Below are positions 44,813 through 53,511 of a stretch of 64,000 bases of DNA, in pieces. The stretch covers positions 1 to 64,000 of the forward strand of contig NZ_BBWQ01000011.1 in assembly GCF_001463885.1 (NCBI RefSeq), given 5' to 3'. The stretch comes from Aureimonas altamirensis (GTDB lineage: Bacteria; Pseudomonadota; Alphaproteobacteria; Rhizobiales; Rhizobiaceae). Position numbers and translations under genes: made by a program. Positions within the stretch are counted from its first letter, which is position 1. Each line of letters opens with the position of its first letter. The notes beneath the pieces were generated by a model that saw only the letters and a program-made list of their open reading frames with translations, was not told the origin of the DNA and searched no databases.

Positions 44813-45586
44813 ATGAACGGTTTTGCCGACTGGCTTGCGGCCACGGCCCAGATGCAGCAGGCGATGCAAGGGCTTCAGGCGCAGTTTCGCCTGAGCGAGC
44901 ACGAAATGCGCGAGGCGACGGACGCCCTCGCGCCCGCCTTTCTGCTGGGCCTCCGCCGACTGCAGGCCAACCAGGCCGCTTTCGCCGACATGATGGGGAA
45001 AGTTTCCCTGCTGCCGACCGACAGTCGCGCCGCCGGCAACACCGCCATGAAAGGCCTGTTCGGGCCGTCGGGGCTTGCCGACGCGGTCGCACGCCAGGCG
45101 TCCATGGTCAGCGGGCTTGCGCCCGATACGCTGATGAAGATGATGCCGACGCTGTCCGCCATGACGCTCGAGGCGTTCATGCACAATGCCGCCGGCCGGC
45201 CCGACCGTCAGCCCCTGCCCTCCGATACCGCCGGCGTCTGGATGGCAGAGGTGATGCGCCGCTCGGCCAATGCGATGGAGGCTTTCAGCCGCCCGTCCGG
45301 CCGCGACGCCGCCCCCGATCCCACTGCCGCCATGACGCGTCTTTTCGCCGATGCGTTCAAGGGCTTTCCATGGCCCTTCCCCGTGGATGCCGCACAGCCG
45401 GCCGAGGCCCCGGCGGCCGAGCAAGCGACACGGCAGCCGGCGGCGACGGAGCGCCAGCGCACACCCATCGACATGGCCTTCGACATGATGGCCAACGGCC
45501 GCGAGATGCAGGCCGGATACTGGCGCGACATGATGGCCGTCTTCGACCGGCACCCGCCGTCCCGCAGGCCGGGAAAGAGCCGATGA
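44813..45586 (+). CDS. DUF937-like protein
   Basis: 257-aa soluble protein rich in Met and Ala. The first 60 residues (LQAQFRLSEHEMREATDALAPAFLLGLRR) resemble DUF937, in which such repeats form helical bundles. The rest is Pro/Ala-rich with short helical motifs (FDMMANGREMQAGYWRDMM). No function known. The ATG at 44813 follows AAAAGGACG. A hairpin terminator follows the stop. Confidence 0.6.
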   Translation: MNGFADWLAATAQMQQAMQGLQAQFRLSEHEMREATDALAPAFLLGLRRLQANQAAFADMMGKVSLLPTDSRAAGNTAMKGLFGPSGLADAVARQASMVSGLAPDTLMKMMPTLSAMTLEAFMHNAAGRPDRQPLPSDTAGVWMAEVMRRSANAMEAFSRPSGRDAAPDPTAAMTRLFADAFKGFPWPFPVDAAQPAEAPAAEQATRQPAATERQRTPIDMAFDMMANGREMQAGYWRDMMAVFDRHPPSRRPGKSR

Positions 45587-45599
45587 CCCCCTATCCTTC

Positions 45600-45630
45600 C
45601 ACGCCGGTTCGGCCGGCGTGTCATCTTTCG
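45600..45630 (+). terminator. Intrinsic terminator after the DUF937-like gene
   Basis: CACGCCGG-TTCGG-CCGGCGTG, a perfect 8-bp stem with a stable loop, followed by the T-rich TCATCTTTCG, 13 bp after the stop. Confidence 0.65.
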
Positions 45631-45693
45631 CTTTCTCTGGGCCATGCGCCCCTCCTGGGCGCTCGCGCCCGCTGAAAAGGTTCCCCGAGCCGA

Positions 45694-47010
45694 ATGCTTG
45701 TCTTCAACGCAGTCGTCGTCATCTTCCTTATTTTCCTGAATGGCTTTTTCGCCATGTCCGAGCTGGCCGTCGTGTCGGCACGGCGCGGCCGCCTGCAGCA
45801 GATGGCGCAGGAGGGCAGCAAGGGCGCCGCCCGCGCCCTGAAGCTGGTGGACGATCCCACGAGCTTCCTGTCCACGGTGCAGGTTGGCATCACTCTCGTC
45901 GGCATCTTCGCGGGCGCCTTCGGCGCCTCCGCCTTTGCCGGCCCGCTGGCCGAGATCCTGGATCCGCTGCCCGTCGTCGGCGCCTATGCGCAGGGTACGG
46001 CCTTCACCGTCGTCGTCGTCATCATCACCTACCTGTCGTTGATCCTCGGCGAGCTGGTCCCCAAGCGGTTCGCCCTCACCCATTCGGAGCGGATCGCCGC
46101 CTTCGTCGCGCCCTTCATGCTGCTGCTGGCCCGGATCGGCGCGCCGATCGTCTGGTTCCTGCGCATTTCCACCGAAACCGTCTCGCGCCTCGTCGGCGTG
46201 TCCAGCATGGCCGAGAACACGGTGACGGAAGAAGAGGTCAAGGCGATGATCGCCGAAGGCACGCAGAGCGGCGTCTTCGAACCCAAGGAACGGGAGATGA
46301 TCGAGGGCGTGCTGCGCATCGCCGACAGGACGGCCCGCTCCGTCATGGTGCCGCGTCCCGACGTGTTCTGGGTGTCCATCGAGGACGAGCCGAACGCCGT
46401 GCTGGACGAAATCCGGACAAGCGGCCATTCCCGCATACCGGTGGCGGGGGAAAACCCCGATGACATCATCGGCGTTGTGCAGGCCAAGGACCTTCTGGAC
46501 CAGTTCCGCGAATCCGGCGGCATCGACGTGCGGGCCGCGCTGCGCGAGCCGCTCTACGTCAACGAGGCGATGCCGGTGCTGAAGCTTCTGGACAGGTTCC
46601 AGTCCGCCTCCACGCACATGGCGGTCGTGCTGGACGAGTACGGCTCCTTCGAAGGCGTCGTCACGCCCACCGACATCCTCGCTTCCATCGCCGGCGCGCT
46701 GCCGGAGGGCATCGAGGAAGAGCACGGCGTGACGCGGCGGTCCGACGGCTCGTGGCTGGTGGACGCCGGCATGACGGTCGACAATGTCGAGCGCGCCCTG
46801 GTGCAGCTTACCTTCCCGAAGGATCGCGACTACGAGACGCTGGCCGGCTTTATCCTGGACGAAATCGGGCATATTCCCGAAGTCGGCGAAGTGCTGTCCT
46901 ATGAGGACTGGACCTTCGAGATCGTCGACATGGACGGGCGCCGCATCGACAAGGTGCTGGCGACGCACGCGCCGGCGCATCCCCTGGGCGGCGAGATGTC
47001 GGAATTCTGA
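45694..47010 (+). CDS. CorC/HlyC-type CNNM transporter-family protein
   Basis: 438-aa protein with an N-terminal DUF21 membrane domain of four segments (about residues 1-130: FNAVVVIFLIFLNGFFAMSELA), a CBS pair (about 205-330: MVPRPDVFWVSIED, LDEYGSFEGVVTPTDILASI) and a C-terminal CorC_HlyC domain (about 345-430: MTVDNVERALV). Members move divalent cations such as Mg or Co or affect them. Older annotations call them hemolysins without proof. Confidence 0.9.
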   Translation: MLVFNAVVVIFLIFLNGFFAMSELAVVSARRGRLQQMAQEGSKGAARALKLVDDPTSFLSTVQVGITLVGIFAGAFGASAFAGPLAEILDPLPVVGAYAQGTAFTVVVVIITYLSLILGELVPKRFALTHSERIAAFVAPFMLLLARIGAPIVWFLRISTETVSRLVGVSSMAENTVTEEEVKAMIAEGTQSGVFEPKEREMIEGVLRIADRTARSVMVPRPDVFWVSIEDEPNAVLDEIRTSGHSRIPVAGENPDDIIGVVQAKDLLDQFRESGGIDVRAALREPLYVNEAMPVLKLLDRFQSASTHMAVVLDEYGSFEGVVTPTDILASIAGALPEGIEEEHGVTRRSDGSWLVDAGMTVDNVERALVQLTFPKDRDYETLAGFILDEIGHIPEVGEVLSYEDWTFEIVDMDGRRIDKVLATHAPAHPLGGEMSEF

Positions 47011-47017
47011 GCCGGCC

Positions 47018-47926
47018 TTGGCTCCCCTCGACCTTATCCGCCGCATCGACCTGACCAGTCTTCGGCTGTTCGTGACCGTGTGTGACGAGCAGCATCTGAC
47101 GCGCGCCGCCGAGCGCGAGAACATCGCGCCATCCGCCCTGTCCAAGCGGCTGGCCGAGCTTGAGGCGGTTCTTGGCGCGGTGCTGTTTACCCGCCATCCC
47201 CGCGGCATGAGCGCAACCGTGGCGGGAGAGGCCCTTCTGGGGCACGCCCGCGCCATCCTTGCCAATGTCGAGCGCATGGGGGCCGAGCTTGCGGACCACG
47301 CCGGCGGAATGCTGGGTCAGGTTCGGATACTCGCCAACATCTCCACCATCGTGGAGTTCCTGCCCGAGGATCTGTCGAGCTTCTACAAGGCGCATCCGGG
47401 CATCCGCATCGAACTGGAAGAGCGCACCAGCGCCGCCGTCATCCGCGGCGTGGAAGAGGGCGTCGGCGATATCGGCCTCTGCGTCGCCACGATGAACAGC
47501 CGCGACCTGTATTCGGCCCCCTATCGCCGCGACCGGCTGGTGCTGGCCGTGCGGGCCGACCATCCGCTGGCGCGGCGCACCGAAATCGGCTTTGCCGATA
47601 CGCTCGAATACGAGCATATCGGGCTGCATCAGGACAGCGCCATCTATCGCCGCTCCGAGATCGCCGCGGCGATGGCGGGGCGCGACGTGAAGCTGCGTTT
47701 CCACGTACCGGGCTTCGATGCCGTGCTGCGCATGGTGGAAAGCGGCATCGGCATCGGCCTCATCCCCGACGGGGTCTTCGCCGTCATCGGCCCCGGCATG
47801 CGGCTGAAGGCCATTCCGCTGACGGATGAATGGGCGCACCGGGAACTAAAGCTCGTCTGCCGCGACCCGGCCGAGGCGACGCCCGCCGTCCGCCTGTTTC
47901 GCGAGCATCTCCTGGCCGGGGCGTAA
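47018..47926 (+). CDS. LysR family regulator
   Basis: 302-aa LysR protein. HTH: LRLFVTVCDEQHLTRAAERENIAPSALSKRLAELEAVLGAVLF. The ligand domain has GVGDIGLCVATMNSRDL and MVESGIGIGLIPDGVF. No ATG fits; the TTG at 47018 is the best start in frame, without a clear ribosome site. It lies 109 bp before a CoA-transferase gene on the same strand and may regulate that cluster. Confidence 0.82.
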   Translation: MAPLDLIRRIDLTSLRLFVTVCDEQHLTRAAERENIAPSALSKRLAELEAVLGAVLFTRHPRGMSATVAGEALLGHARAILANVERMGAELADHAGGMLGQVRILANISTIVEFLPEDLSSFYKAHPGIRIELEERTSAAVIRGVEEGVGDIGLCVATMNSRDLYSAPYRRDRLVLAVRADHPLARRTEIGFADTLEYEHIGLHQDSAIYRRSEIAAAMAGRDVKLRFHVPGFDAVLRMVESGIGIGLIPDGVFAVIGPGMRLKAIPLTDEWAHRELKLVCRDPAEATPAVRLFREHLLAGA

Positions 47927-48035
47927 GCCGACGTTTCTTCGCGCGGGACGAACGCGTGTTGACGCAAGGCGACTGGAACGCAGGCAGCCGAGCTTGCAAA
48001 CCTGCCTCCGGCCCCAACGGGCCGGGGAGGACATC

Positions 48036-49256
48036 ATGGAAGATACGCCGAGGCACGGTCCGCTGACCGGGCTGAAAGTGATCGAGCTTGGCCATTTCGT
48101 CGCCGCGCCTTTCTGCACCCGCCTCTTGGGGGATCTTGGCGCCGACATCATCAAGATCGAGCCGCCGGGCGGCGACCCGGTCCGCCAGTGGGGCCAGCAC
48201 AAGAACGGGCATTCGCCCTGGTGGTCCATGCATGGGCGCAACAAGCGCTGCATCACGCTGGATCTGAAGAAGCCGGAAGCGCGCGACGTGGTCCTGCGCC
48301 TGGCCGCCGGCTCGGACGCCCTGGTGGAAAATTTCCGGGCAGGCCAGCTCGACCGGTTCGGGCTCGACGCGGCCAGCCTGCGCGCCGTACGCCCCAATCT
48401 CGTCATCGCGCGCATTTCCGGCTTCGGCCAGACAGGGCCGTTCCGCGACAAGGCGTCGTTCGGCGTCATCGGCGAGGCGATGGGCGGCCTGCGCTATCTG
48501 ACCAACCATCCGCCCGAAAAGACCGACCTGCCGCCCTCGCGCGTCGGAATTTCCATCGGCGATTCCATTGCCGGCCTGTATGCGGCATTCGGGCTGATGG
48601 CCGCGCTGTGGCAGCGCGATGCCGGCCGCACCAGGCCGCAATCCCTGACGCTGGACGTGGCGCTGACGGAATCGGTCCTGTCGATGATGGAGGGCATGCT
48701 GCCAGACTATGGCAGCTTCGGCACCATCCGCGAGCCGCAGGGCGCGCGCATCAAGACGGCAGCGCCCACCAGCGCCTACCCGACGGCGGATGGCGGATGG
48801 CTGCTGATCGCCGCGAATTCGGACCCGCTCTTCCGCCGGCTTGCCACCACGATCGGCCGCCCGGAGCTGGCCGCCGACCCACGCTTCGTCGACAATTCGG
48901 CGCGCCTGGCGCATGTCGACGCGCTGGATGCCATCATCGCCAACTGGACATCGGCGCGCAACGCCACCGACGCCGCGGCCGAGCTCGACGCCGCCGACAT
49001 TCCCGCAAGCCTTGCCTATACGGCGGCGGACATTGCGGAAGACCCGCAATACCGGGCGCGCGGCATGGTCCGCAGCGTCGACGACCCGCTGATCGGGCCA
49101 ACGCTCCATGCCGGAATCGTTCCGCATGTTCCGGAAGCGCCGGGAGACATCCGCTGGCCCGGCCCGGCCATCGGCGCGCACACCGAAGAGGTTTTGGCTG
49201 AAGCCGGCTTTGCAGCCGACGAAATAACCGGCCTTCGTGAAAGGAAAGTCGTGTGA
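48036..49256 (+). CDS. CaiB/BaiF family III CoA-transferase
   Basis: 406-aa CoA-transferase with catalytic Asp176 (RVGISIGDSIAG), aligned with Asp169 of formyl-CoA transferase. The N-terminal GLKVIELGHFVAAPFCTRLLGDLGADIIKIE and the C-terminal part are of full family length. It transfers CoA from a donor such as succinyl-CoA to a carboxylate. GGGGAGG 6 bp before the ATG fixes the start. The next gene (HMG-CoA lyase) overlaps by 4 bp. Confidence 0.92.
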   Translation: MEDTPRHGPLTGLKVIELGHFVAAPFCTRLLGDLGADIIKIEPPGGDPVRQWGQHKNGHSPWWSMHGRNKRCITLDLKKPEARDVVLRLAAGSDALVENFRAGQLDRFGLDAASLRAVRPNLVIARISGFGQTGPFRDKASFGVIGEAMGGLRYLTNHPPEKTDLPPSRVGISIGDSIAGLYAAFGLMAALWQRDAGRTRPQSLTLDVALTESVLSMMEGMLPDYGSFGTIREPQGARIKTAAPTSAYPTADGGWLLIAANSDPLFRRLATTIGRPELAADPRFVDNSARLAHVDALDAIIANWTSARNATDAAAELDAADIPASLAYTAADIAEDPQYRARGMVRSVDDPLIGPTLHAGIVPHVPEAPGDIRWPGPAIGAHTEEVLAEAGFAADEITGLRERKVV

Positions 49257-50185
49257 CACAGGCTCTTGCACCGATCCACGAGGTCGAGATCGTCGAAGTC
49301 GGACCGCGCGACGGGTTCCAGCCCATCGGGCCCTTCATTCCCACGGAGCAGAAGCTGGGCTTCGTGGATGGTGCGGCGAAGGCCGGCCTGCGCCGCATCG
49401 AGATCGGCTCCTTCGTCAGCGCCAAGGCCGTTCCGCAGATGGCCGACACGCCCGAGGTTCTGCAACGCATCGGGACGGCTGGCGGGCTTTTGCCGCAGGT
49501 TCTGGTGCCGACATACAAGCGCGGGGTTGAGGCGCTGGCAGCCGGAGCGCCGATGATCGCTTTCGTGCTTTCGGTATCGGAAGCGCATAATCGCAACAAT
49601 GTACGCCAGTCCCCGGGGGAATCCGCCGATGCCTACGCCGAGCTGATGCAGGCGACGCCCGCGCACATTCCTGTCAGGCTCAACCTCGCAACCAGCCTGG
49701 ACTGCCCCTTCGATGGGCGTGTCGCGCCGGACGAGGTGCTGGCCCTGCTGGAACGCCTGGTGCCGATGCGGCCGGACGCGGAAGTCTGCCTGTGCGATAC
49801 GACCGGGCGCGCCGCGCCTGCCGAGGTACGCCAGCTTTTCGCGCAGGCGCGATCGGCCTTTCCGGATGTCCGGCACTGGGCCCTGCATGCCCACGACACC
49901 TACGGGCGCGGCGTCGCCAACGTGTTCGCCGCCTTCGAGGAGGGCGTACGGGTGTTCGATGCGGCCATGGGCGGCCTCGGCGGCTGCCCCTTTGCCCCCG
50001 GCGCCACCGGCAACGTCGCAACTGAAGATCTCGTGTCGATGTTCGATCGCATGGGCGTGTCGACTGGCGTGACGCTGGATGCACTCGTGCCGCTGGCCAA
50101 CCGCGCGGCTGCCCTACCGGGCGCGCAGGCCGGCGGACAGGTCCGCCATGTCGTTCGCCAAATGGAAACGACCATTCCCGGCTGA
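49253..50185 (+). CDS. Hydroxymethylglutaryl-CoA lyase
   Basis: 310-aa DRE-TIM metallolyase. Catalytic residues match HMG-CoA lyase: Arg19-Asp20 (VGPRDGFQ), His212 and His214 (ALHAHDTYG), Cys245 (GGCPFAPG) and Asn254 (GATGN). It splits HMG-CoA, or a close analogue such as citramalyl-CoA, into acetyl-CoA plus a keto acid. It begins with GTG at 49253 (GTGA overlap with the CoA-transferase), so the two are coupled. Confidence 0.9.
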   Translation: MTQALAPIHEVEIVEVGPRDGFQPIGPFIPTEQKLGFVDGAAKAGLRRIEIGSFVSAKAVPQMADTPEVLQRIGTAGGLLPQVLVPTYKRGVEALAAGAPMIAFVLSVSEAHNRNNVRQSPGESADAYAELMQATPAHIPVRLNLATSLDCPFDGRVAPDEVLALLERLVPMRPDAEVCLCDTTGRAAPAEVRQLFAQARSAFPDVRHWALHAHDTYGRGVANVFAAFEEGVRVFDAAMGGLGGCPFAPGATGNVATEDLVSMFDRMGVSTGVTLDALVPLANRAAALPGAQAGGQVRHVVRQMETTIPG

Positions 50186-50248
50186 CGTATTCCGCGAAAC
50201 GCATAAAAATCTTAGGTTGCGCTCGCAATGGGAGGAGAGAATGCAAGC

Positions 50249-51139
50249 ATGCCAAACGTTCGGGCGCGCCCACGCGTCGGCGGGCCAGCGCCCGTGAGCG
50301 CGGTTCCTGGCGCCGCGCCAGCCGTCAAGGCCGCCAATGCGGCCATCGACCTGGACAAAGTCGAAATTTCCTTCAGGCTGGCCAATGGATTGAAGTTCGA
50401 CGCGGTGGCGGCCACGGACCTTTCCGTGCGCGACGGCGAATTCGTGTCCATCGTCGGGCCCACCGGTTGCGGCAAGTCCACCCTGCTCAACGCTGTCGCC
50501 GGCCTTCTCAAGCCCTCGGCCGGTACGGTGCGCATCGACGGGCGCCCGCTGGAAGGTTTGAACGGCAGGGCCGGCTACCTGTTCCAGCAGGATTCGCTGA
50601 TGCCGTGGAAGACGGTGCTGGACAATATCGCCATCGGGCTGGAAGTCGCAGGCACATCGCGCAAGGAAGCGCGCGAGCGGGCATCGCAGTGGCTTGGGCG
50701 CGTCGGCCTTGCGGCCTTCGCCGACCGTTATCCGCATATGCTGTCCGGTGGCCAGCGCAAGCGCGTCGGCCTGGCGCAGGTGCTGATCCGCAATCCCAAA
50801 TTCCTGCTGATGGACGAGCCCTTCGGCCCTCTCGACGCGCAGACGCGCGTCATCATGGGCGACCTCCTGCTGGACCTCTGGTCGCAGGACCGCAAGGCCG
50901 TGCTGTTCGTGACGCACGATCTGGAAGAAGCGATCGCCTTGTCCGACCGCGTCGTCATCATGTCGGCCGGGCCGAAGTCCCACATCATGGGCTCCTACGA
51001 CATCACCCTTTCCCGCCCGCGCGAGATTTCCGAGATCAAGCTGGACAAGAACTTCCACGAAATTCATCGCGAGATCTGGCACGCGCTGAAGGAAGAGGTG
51101 CTGAAGGGCTATCGGCAGACGAGCGGGGTTCGGTCATGA
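50249..51139 (+). CDS. ABC transporter ATP-binding protein (nitrate/sulfonate/taurine type)
   Basis: 296-aa ATPase with Walker A GPTGCGKST (70-78), signature LSGGQRKR, Walker B FLLMDEPFGPLD and switch FVTHDLEEA. Belongs to the SsuB/TauB/NrtD group. The first 30 residues are Ala/Pro-rich and unconserved. I chose the ATG at 50249 because GGAGGAG lies 11 bp upstream of it; the ATG at 50228 has no ribosome site. It overlaps the permease by 4 bp. Confidence 0.93.
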   Translation: MPNVRARPRVGGPAPVSAVPGAAPAVKAANAAIDLDKVEISFRLANGLKFDAVAATDLSVRDGEFVSIVGPTGCGKSTLLNAVAGLLKPSAGTVRIDGRPLEGLNGRAGYLFQQDSLMPWKTVLDNIAIGLEVAGTSRKEARERASQWLGRVGLAAFADRYPHMLSGGQRKRVGLAQVLIRNPKFLLMDEPFGPLDAQTRVIMGDLLLDLWSQDRKAVLFVTHDLEEAIALSDRVVIMSAGPKSHIMGSYDITLSRPREISEIKLDKNFHEIHREIWHALKEEVLKGYRQTSGVRS

Positions 51140-51927
51140 AAAAATACATGCTCCTGCCGGCACAGGTGGGCGTTGCGCTGGTGGTCATCCTGGTGTGGCA
51201 CCTGTTCACCGCAACCACCCTCCTCGGCAACCCGGCCAATGCGCGCTTCTTCTTTTCCACGCCGGTGGATGTCGCGGTGCGCATCTATGAGTGGTTCGCG
51301 GCCGGCACCATCTGGTACCACCTCGGCATCACGCTTCTGGAAGCGACGCTGGCCTTCATCATCGGCTCGGTCGGCGGCATCGCCATCGGCTTCTGGTTTG
51401 CCCGCAAGCCGATGCTGGCCGCCGTCTTCGACCCCTATGTCAAGGCTGCCAACGCCCTGCCCCGCGTGGTGCTGGCGCCGATCTTCATGCTGTGGCTGGG
51501 CCTCGGCATCTGGTCGAAGGTGGCCCTCGGCGTAACGCTGGTGTTCTTCATCGTGTTCTTCAACGTCTACCAGGGCGTCAAGGAAGTGAACCAGACCGTG
51601 CTTGCCAATGCCCGCATGCTTGGCATGAACGAGCGCCAGCTCCTGCGCCACATCTATCTGCCCTCCGCCCTGTCGTGGACCTTCTCCAGCCTGCATACCG
51701 CCGTCGGTTTCGCCGTGGTGGGCGCGGTCGTCGGCGAATATCTCGGCTCGGCGGCCGGCCTCGGCTACCTGATCCATCAGGCGGAAGGCGTCTTCGACGT
51801 GACGGGCGTCTTCGCCGGAATGTTCGTGCTGATGGCTTTCGTGCTGGTGATCGACTGGCTGGTGACCCTTGTCGAGGATCGGCTTCTCGTCTGGCGTCCG
51901 CAGGCCGCAACCTCTGCCACCGCATAA
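51136..51927 (+). CDS. ABC transporter permease (SsuC/TauC type)
   Basis: 263-aa permease with about six membrane helices. The EAA-type loop ANARMLGMNERQLLRHIYLPSALSW and the motif PRVVLAPIFMLWLGLGIWSK are typical of sulfonate/nitrate/pyrimidine-precursor importers. ATG overlaps the ATPase stop (ATGA). Works with the ATPase and the binding protein that follows. Confidence 0.93.
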   Translation: MKKYMLLPAQVGVALVVILVWHLFTATTLLGNPANARFFFSTPVDVAVRIYEWFAAGTIWYHLGITLLEATLAFIIGSVGGIAIGFWFARKPMLAAVFDPYVKAANALPRVVLAPIFMLWLGLGIWSKVALGVTLVFFIVFFNVYQGVKEVNQTVLANARMLGMNERQLLRHIYLPSALSWTFSSLHTAVGFAVVGAVVGEYLGSAAGLGYLIHQAEGVFDVTGVFAGMFVLMAFVLVIDWLVTLVEDRLLVWRPQAATSATA

Positions 51928-51952
51928 CAAACGACAAAGGGAGGAACTCTTC

Positions 51953-52990
51953 ATGACGACACGCAGAACGGTCCTGATGGGCAGCGCCGCACTTGGCCTG
52001 ACATCCATTCTCGGGCGCCTGCCGGCCTATGCGCAGGATGCCTCCGCAACACCGGAAAAGGCCAGCCTGGCCCTGGGCGTCGGCGGCAAGCCGCTGCTGT
52101 ATTATCTGCCGCTCACCATCGCCGAACGGCGCGGCTTCTTCGAGGAAGAAGGCCTGACGGTTTCCATCAACGATTTCGGCGGCGGCGCCAAATCGCTGCA
52201 GGCGCTTGTCGGCGGCTCGGTCGACGTGGTTACGGGCGCCTACGAGCATACGATCCGCATGCAGGACAAGGGCCAGGACATCAAGGCCGTGTGCGAGCTC
52301 GGCCGCTTCCCCGGCATCTGCATCGGCATCCGCAAGGATCTTGCGGAAGAGGTCAAGAGCATCGCAGACCTGAAGGGACGCGCGATGGGCGTGACGGCGC
52401 CCGGCTCTTCCACCGCGCTGCTGCTGCAATACGCCCTCATCAAGAACGGGCTGACGGCCAATGACGTGTCCATCATCGGCATCGGCGGCGGAGCCAGCGG
52501 CGTCGCGGCCGTCAAGCGCGGCGAAATCGCCGGCCTGTCGCATCTCGACCCGGTCATCGCACGGCTGGAAGCGGACGGCGATATCGAGATCCTGTTGGAC
52601 ACGCGCACCGAGGAAGGCACTCGCGCCTTGTTCGGCGGCACCAACCCGGCTGCCACCGTCTACCTGCAGCAGAGCTTCATCGACGCCAACCCGGTGACCA
52701 CGCAGCGCATCGTCAATGCTTTCGTCAAGTCGCTGCACTGGCTGCGGGACGCCAGCCCGGACGACGTCGCCGACACCGTGCCCGAGGATTACCTGTTCGG
52801 TGATCGCGAATTCTACAAGACCGCTTTCGAGAACTCGCGCGCCATGTACAGCCCGGACGGCATCATCGGCCAGGACGGTTTCGACAGCCTGTTCGAGATG
52901 TTGAAGACGCTGGATCCGGAACTGGCGAACGCCGACGTCACCTTCCAGCAGACCTTCGTTCCGCAGTTCGTGGAAGCCTTCAAGGCCTGA
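51953..52990 (+). CDS. ABC transporter substrate-binding protein (NMT1/SsuA-like)
   Basis: 345-aa periplasmic protein with a Tat-like signal (TRRTVLMGSAALGL, cleavage near AYA-QD). The NMT1/THI5 fold is seen in LPLTIAERRGFFEEEGLTVSINDFGGGAKSLQALVGGSVDVVTGAYEH. It would deliver the importer substrate, perhaps the acid activated by the CoA-transferase encoded upstream (inference). GGGAGG 8 bp before the ATG. Confidence 0.92.
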   Translation: MTTRRTVLMGSAALGLTSILGRLPAYAQDASATPEKASLALGVGGKPLLYYLPLTIAERRGFFEEEGLTVSINDFGGGAKSLQALVGGSVDVVTGAYEHTIRMQDKGQDIKAVCELGRFPGICIGIRKDLAEEVKSIADLKGRAMGVTAPGSSTALLLQYALIKNGLTANDVSIIGIGGGASGVAAVKRGEIAGLSHLDPVIARLEADGDIEILLDTRTEEGTRALFGGTNPAATVYLQQSFIDANPVTTQRIVNAFVKSLHWLRDASPDDVADTVPEDYLFGDREFYKTAFENSRAMYSPDGIIGQDGFDSLFEMLKTLDPELANADVTFQQTFVPQFVEAFKA

Positions 52991-52997
52991 ACGCAGA

Positions 52998-53028
52998 ACC
53001 GCCACGAATCTCGTCGATCCGTGGCGGT
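52998..53028 (+). terminator. Hairpin after the importer cluster
   Basis: ACCGCCACG-N12-CCGTGGCGGT forms a 9-bp stem 8 bp after the binding-protein stop. It has only a weak T-run (CATCTTA) downstream. Confidence 0.5.
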
Positions 53029-53071
53029 CATCTTACGGTAGCGATGCCGGTGTCCGGCGGTGGTTTTTGCA

Positions 53072-53338
53072 TCAAAGTCCGCGCCGGCGCCGGGCCGCCT
53101 TTACCGCGAGTTTGAAGGTCGGATCTTCCCGCCAGGTCGCGCCCAATGCCTCATGCACGTCATCGCGGCGAATGCCGAGATCGCTGAGGAGATAGTCCGG
53201 CATCTCGGACAGCCGGTAGGCGTGCCGACGGTTGCGCCAGGAGCGCAGTATGGCCGGGATGGCCGCGAAGCCAACCCGCACGGAGGAGGCGATACCGACG
53301 AACTCGCCGCGGCCGCTACCCTTCAGGGTGATAGACAT
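53072..53338 (-). CDS. DUF1127 family small basic protein
   Basis: 88-aa protein ending in a DUF1127 motif (WRNRRHAYRLSEMPDYLLSDLGIRRDDV) and a basic tail (KAARRRRGL). Such proteins are common in Hyphomicrobiales; some are RNA-binding (CcaF1 of Rhodobacter). AAAGGGAACGAGA precedes the ATG at 53338. It is divergent from a LysR gene. Confidence 0.85.
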   Translation of the reverse strand: MSITLKGSGRGEFVGIASSVRVGFAAIPAILRSWRNRRHAYRLSEMPDYLLSDLGIRRDDVHEALGATWREDPTFKLAVKAARRRRGL

Positions 53339-53482
53339 TCTCGTTCCCTTTCGCTGTCGAGAAGCCAGCCGAAGCCGTTCGGCAAAGGGGCTTTCCCCGC
53401 CGTTCAGAGCCTGATTACGCTGGCTGACAATCTGGAGATAAGGCTGGCTCATTGATTAGGCCAACGAATGTTTGTAATGCTA

Positions 53483-53503
53483 CCCATCATCATCAATGAT
53501 GGG
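53483..53503. promoter_or_regulatory. Inverted repeat upstream of the LysR gene
   Basis: CCCATCAT-CATCA-ATGATGGG, perfect 8-bp arms, ends 8 bp before the lysR start codon. It lies in the divergent region with DUF1127 and is a good candidate for the LysR autoregulatory site. Confidence 0.5.
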
Positions 53504-53511
53504 TTGAGTTC

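Noticed and set aside
45208-47277. 689-aa minus-strand frame opposite the CorC-type gene
   Set aside because: Low-complexity His/Asp/Arg-rich translation caused by the GC bias of the opposite codon positions.
50228-50248. Longer start for the importer ATPase at 50228
   Set aside because: The GGAGGAG ribosome site lies after this ATG and before the one at 50249, so the downstream start is preferred.
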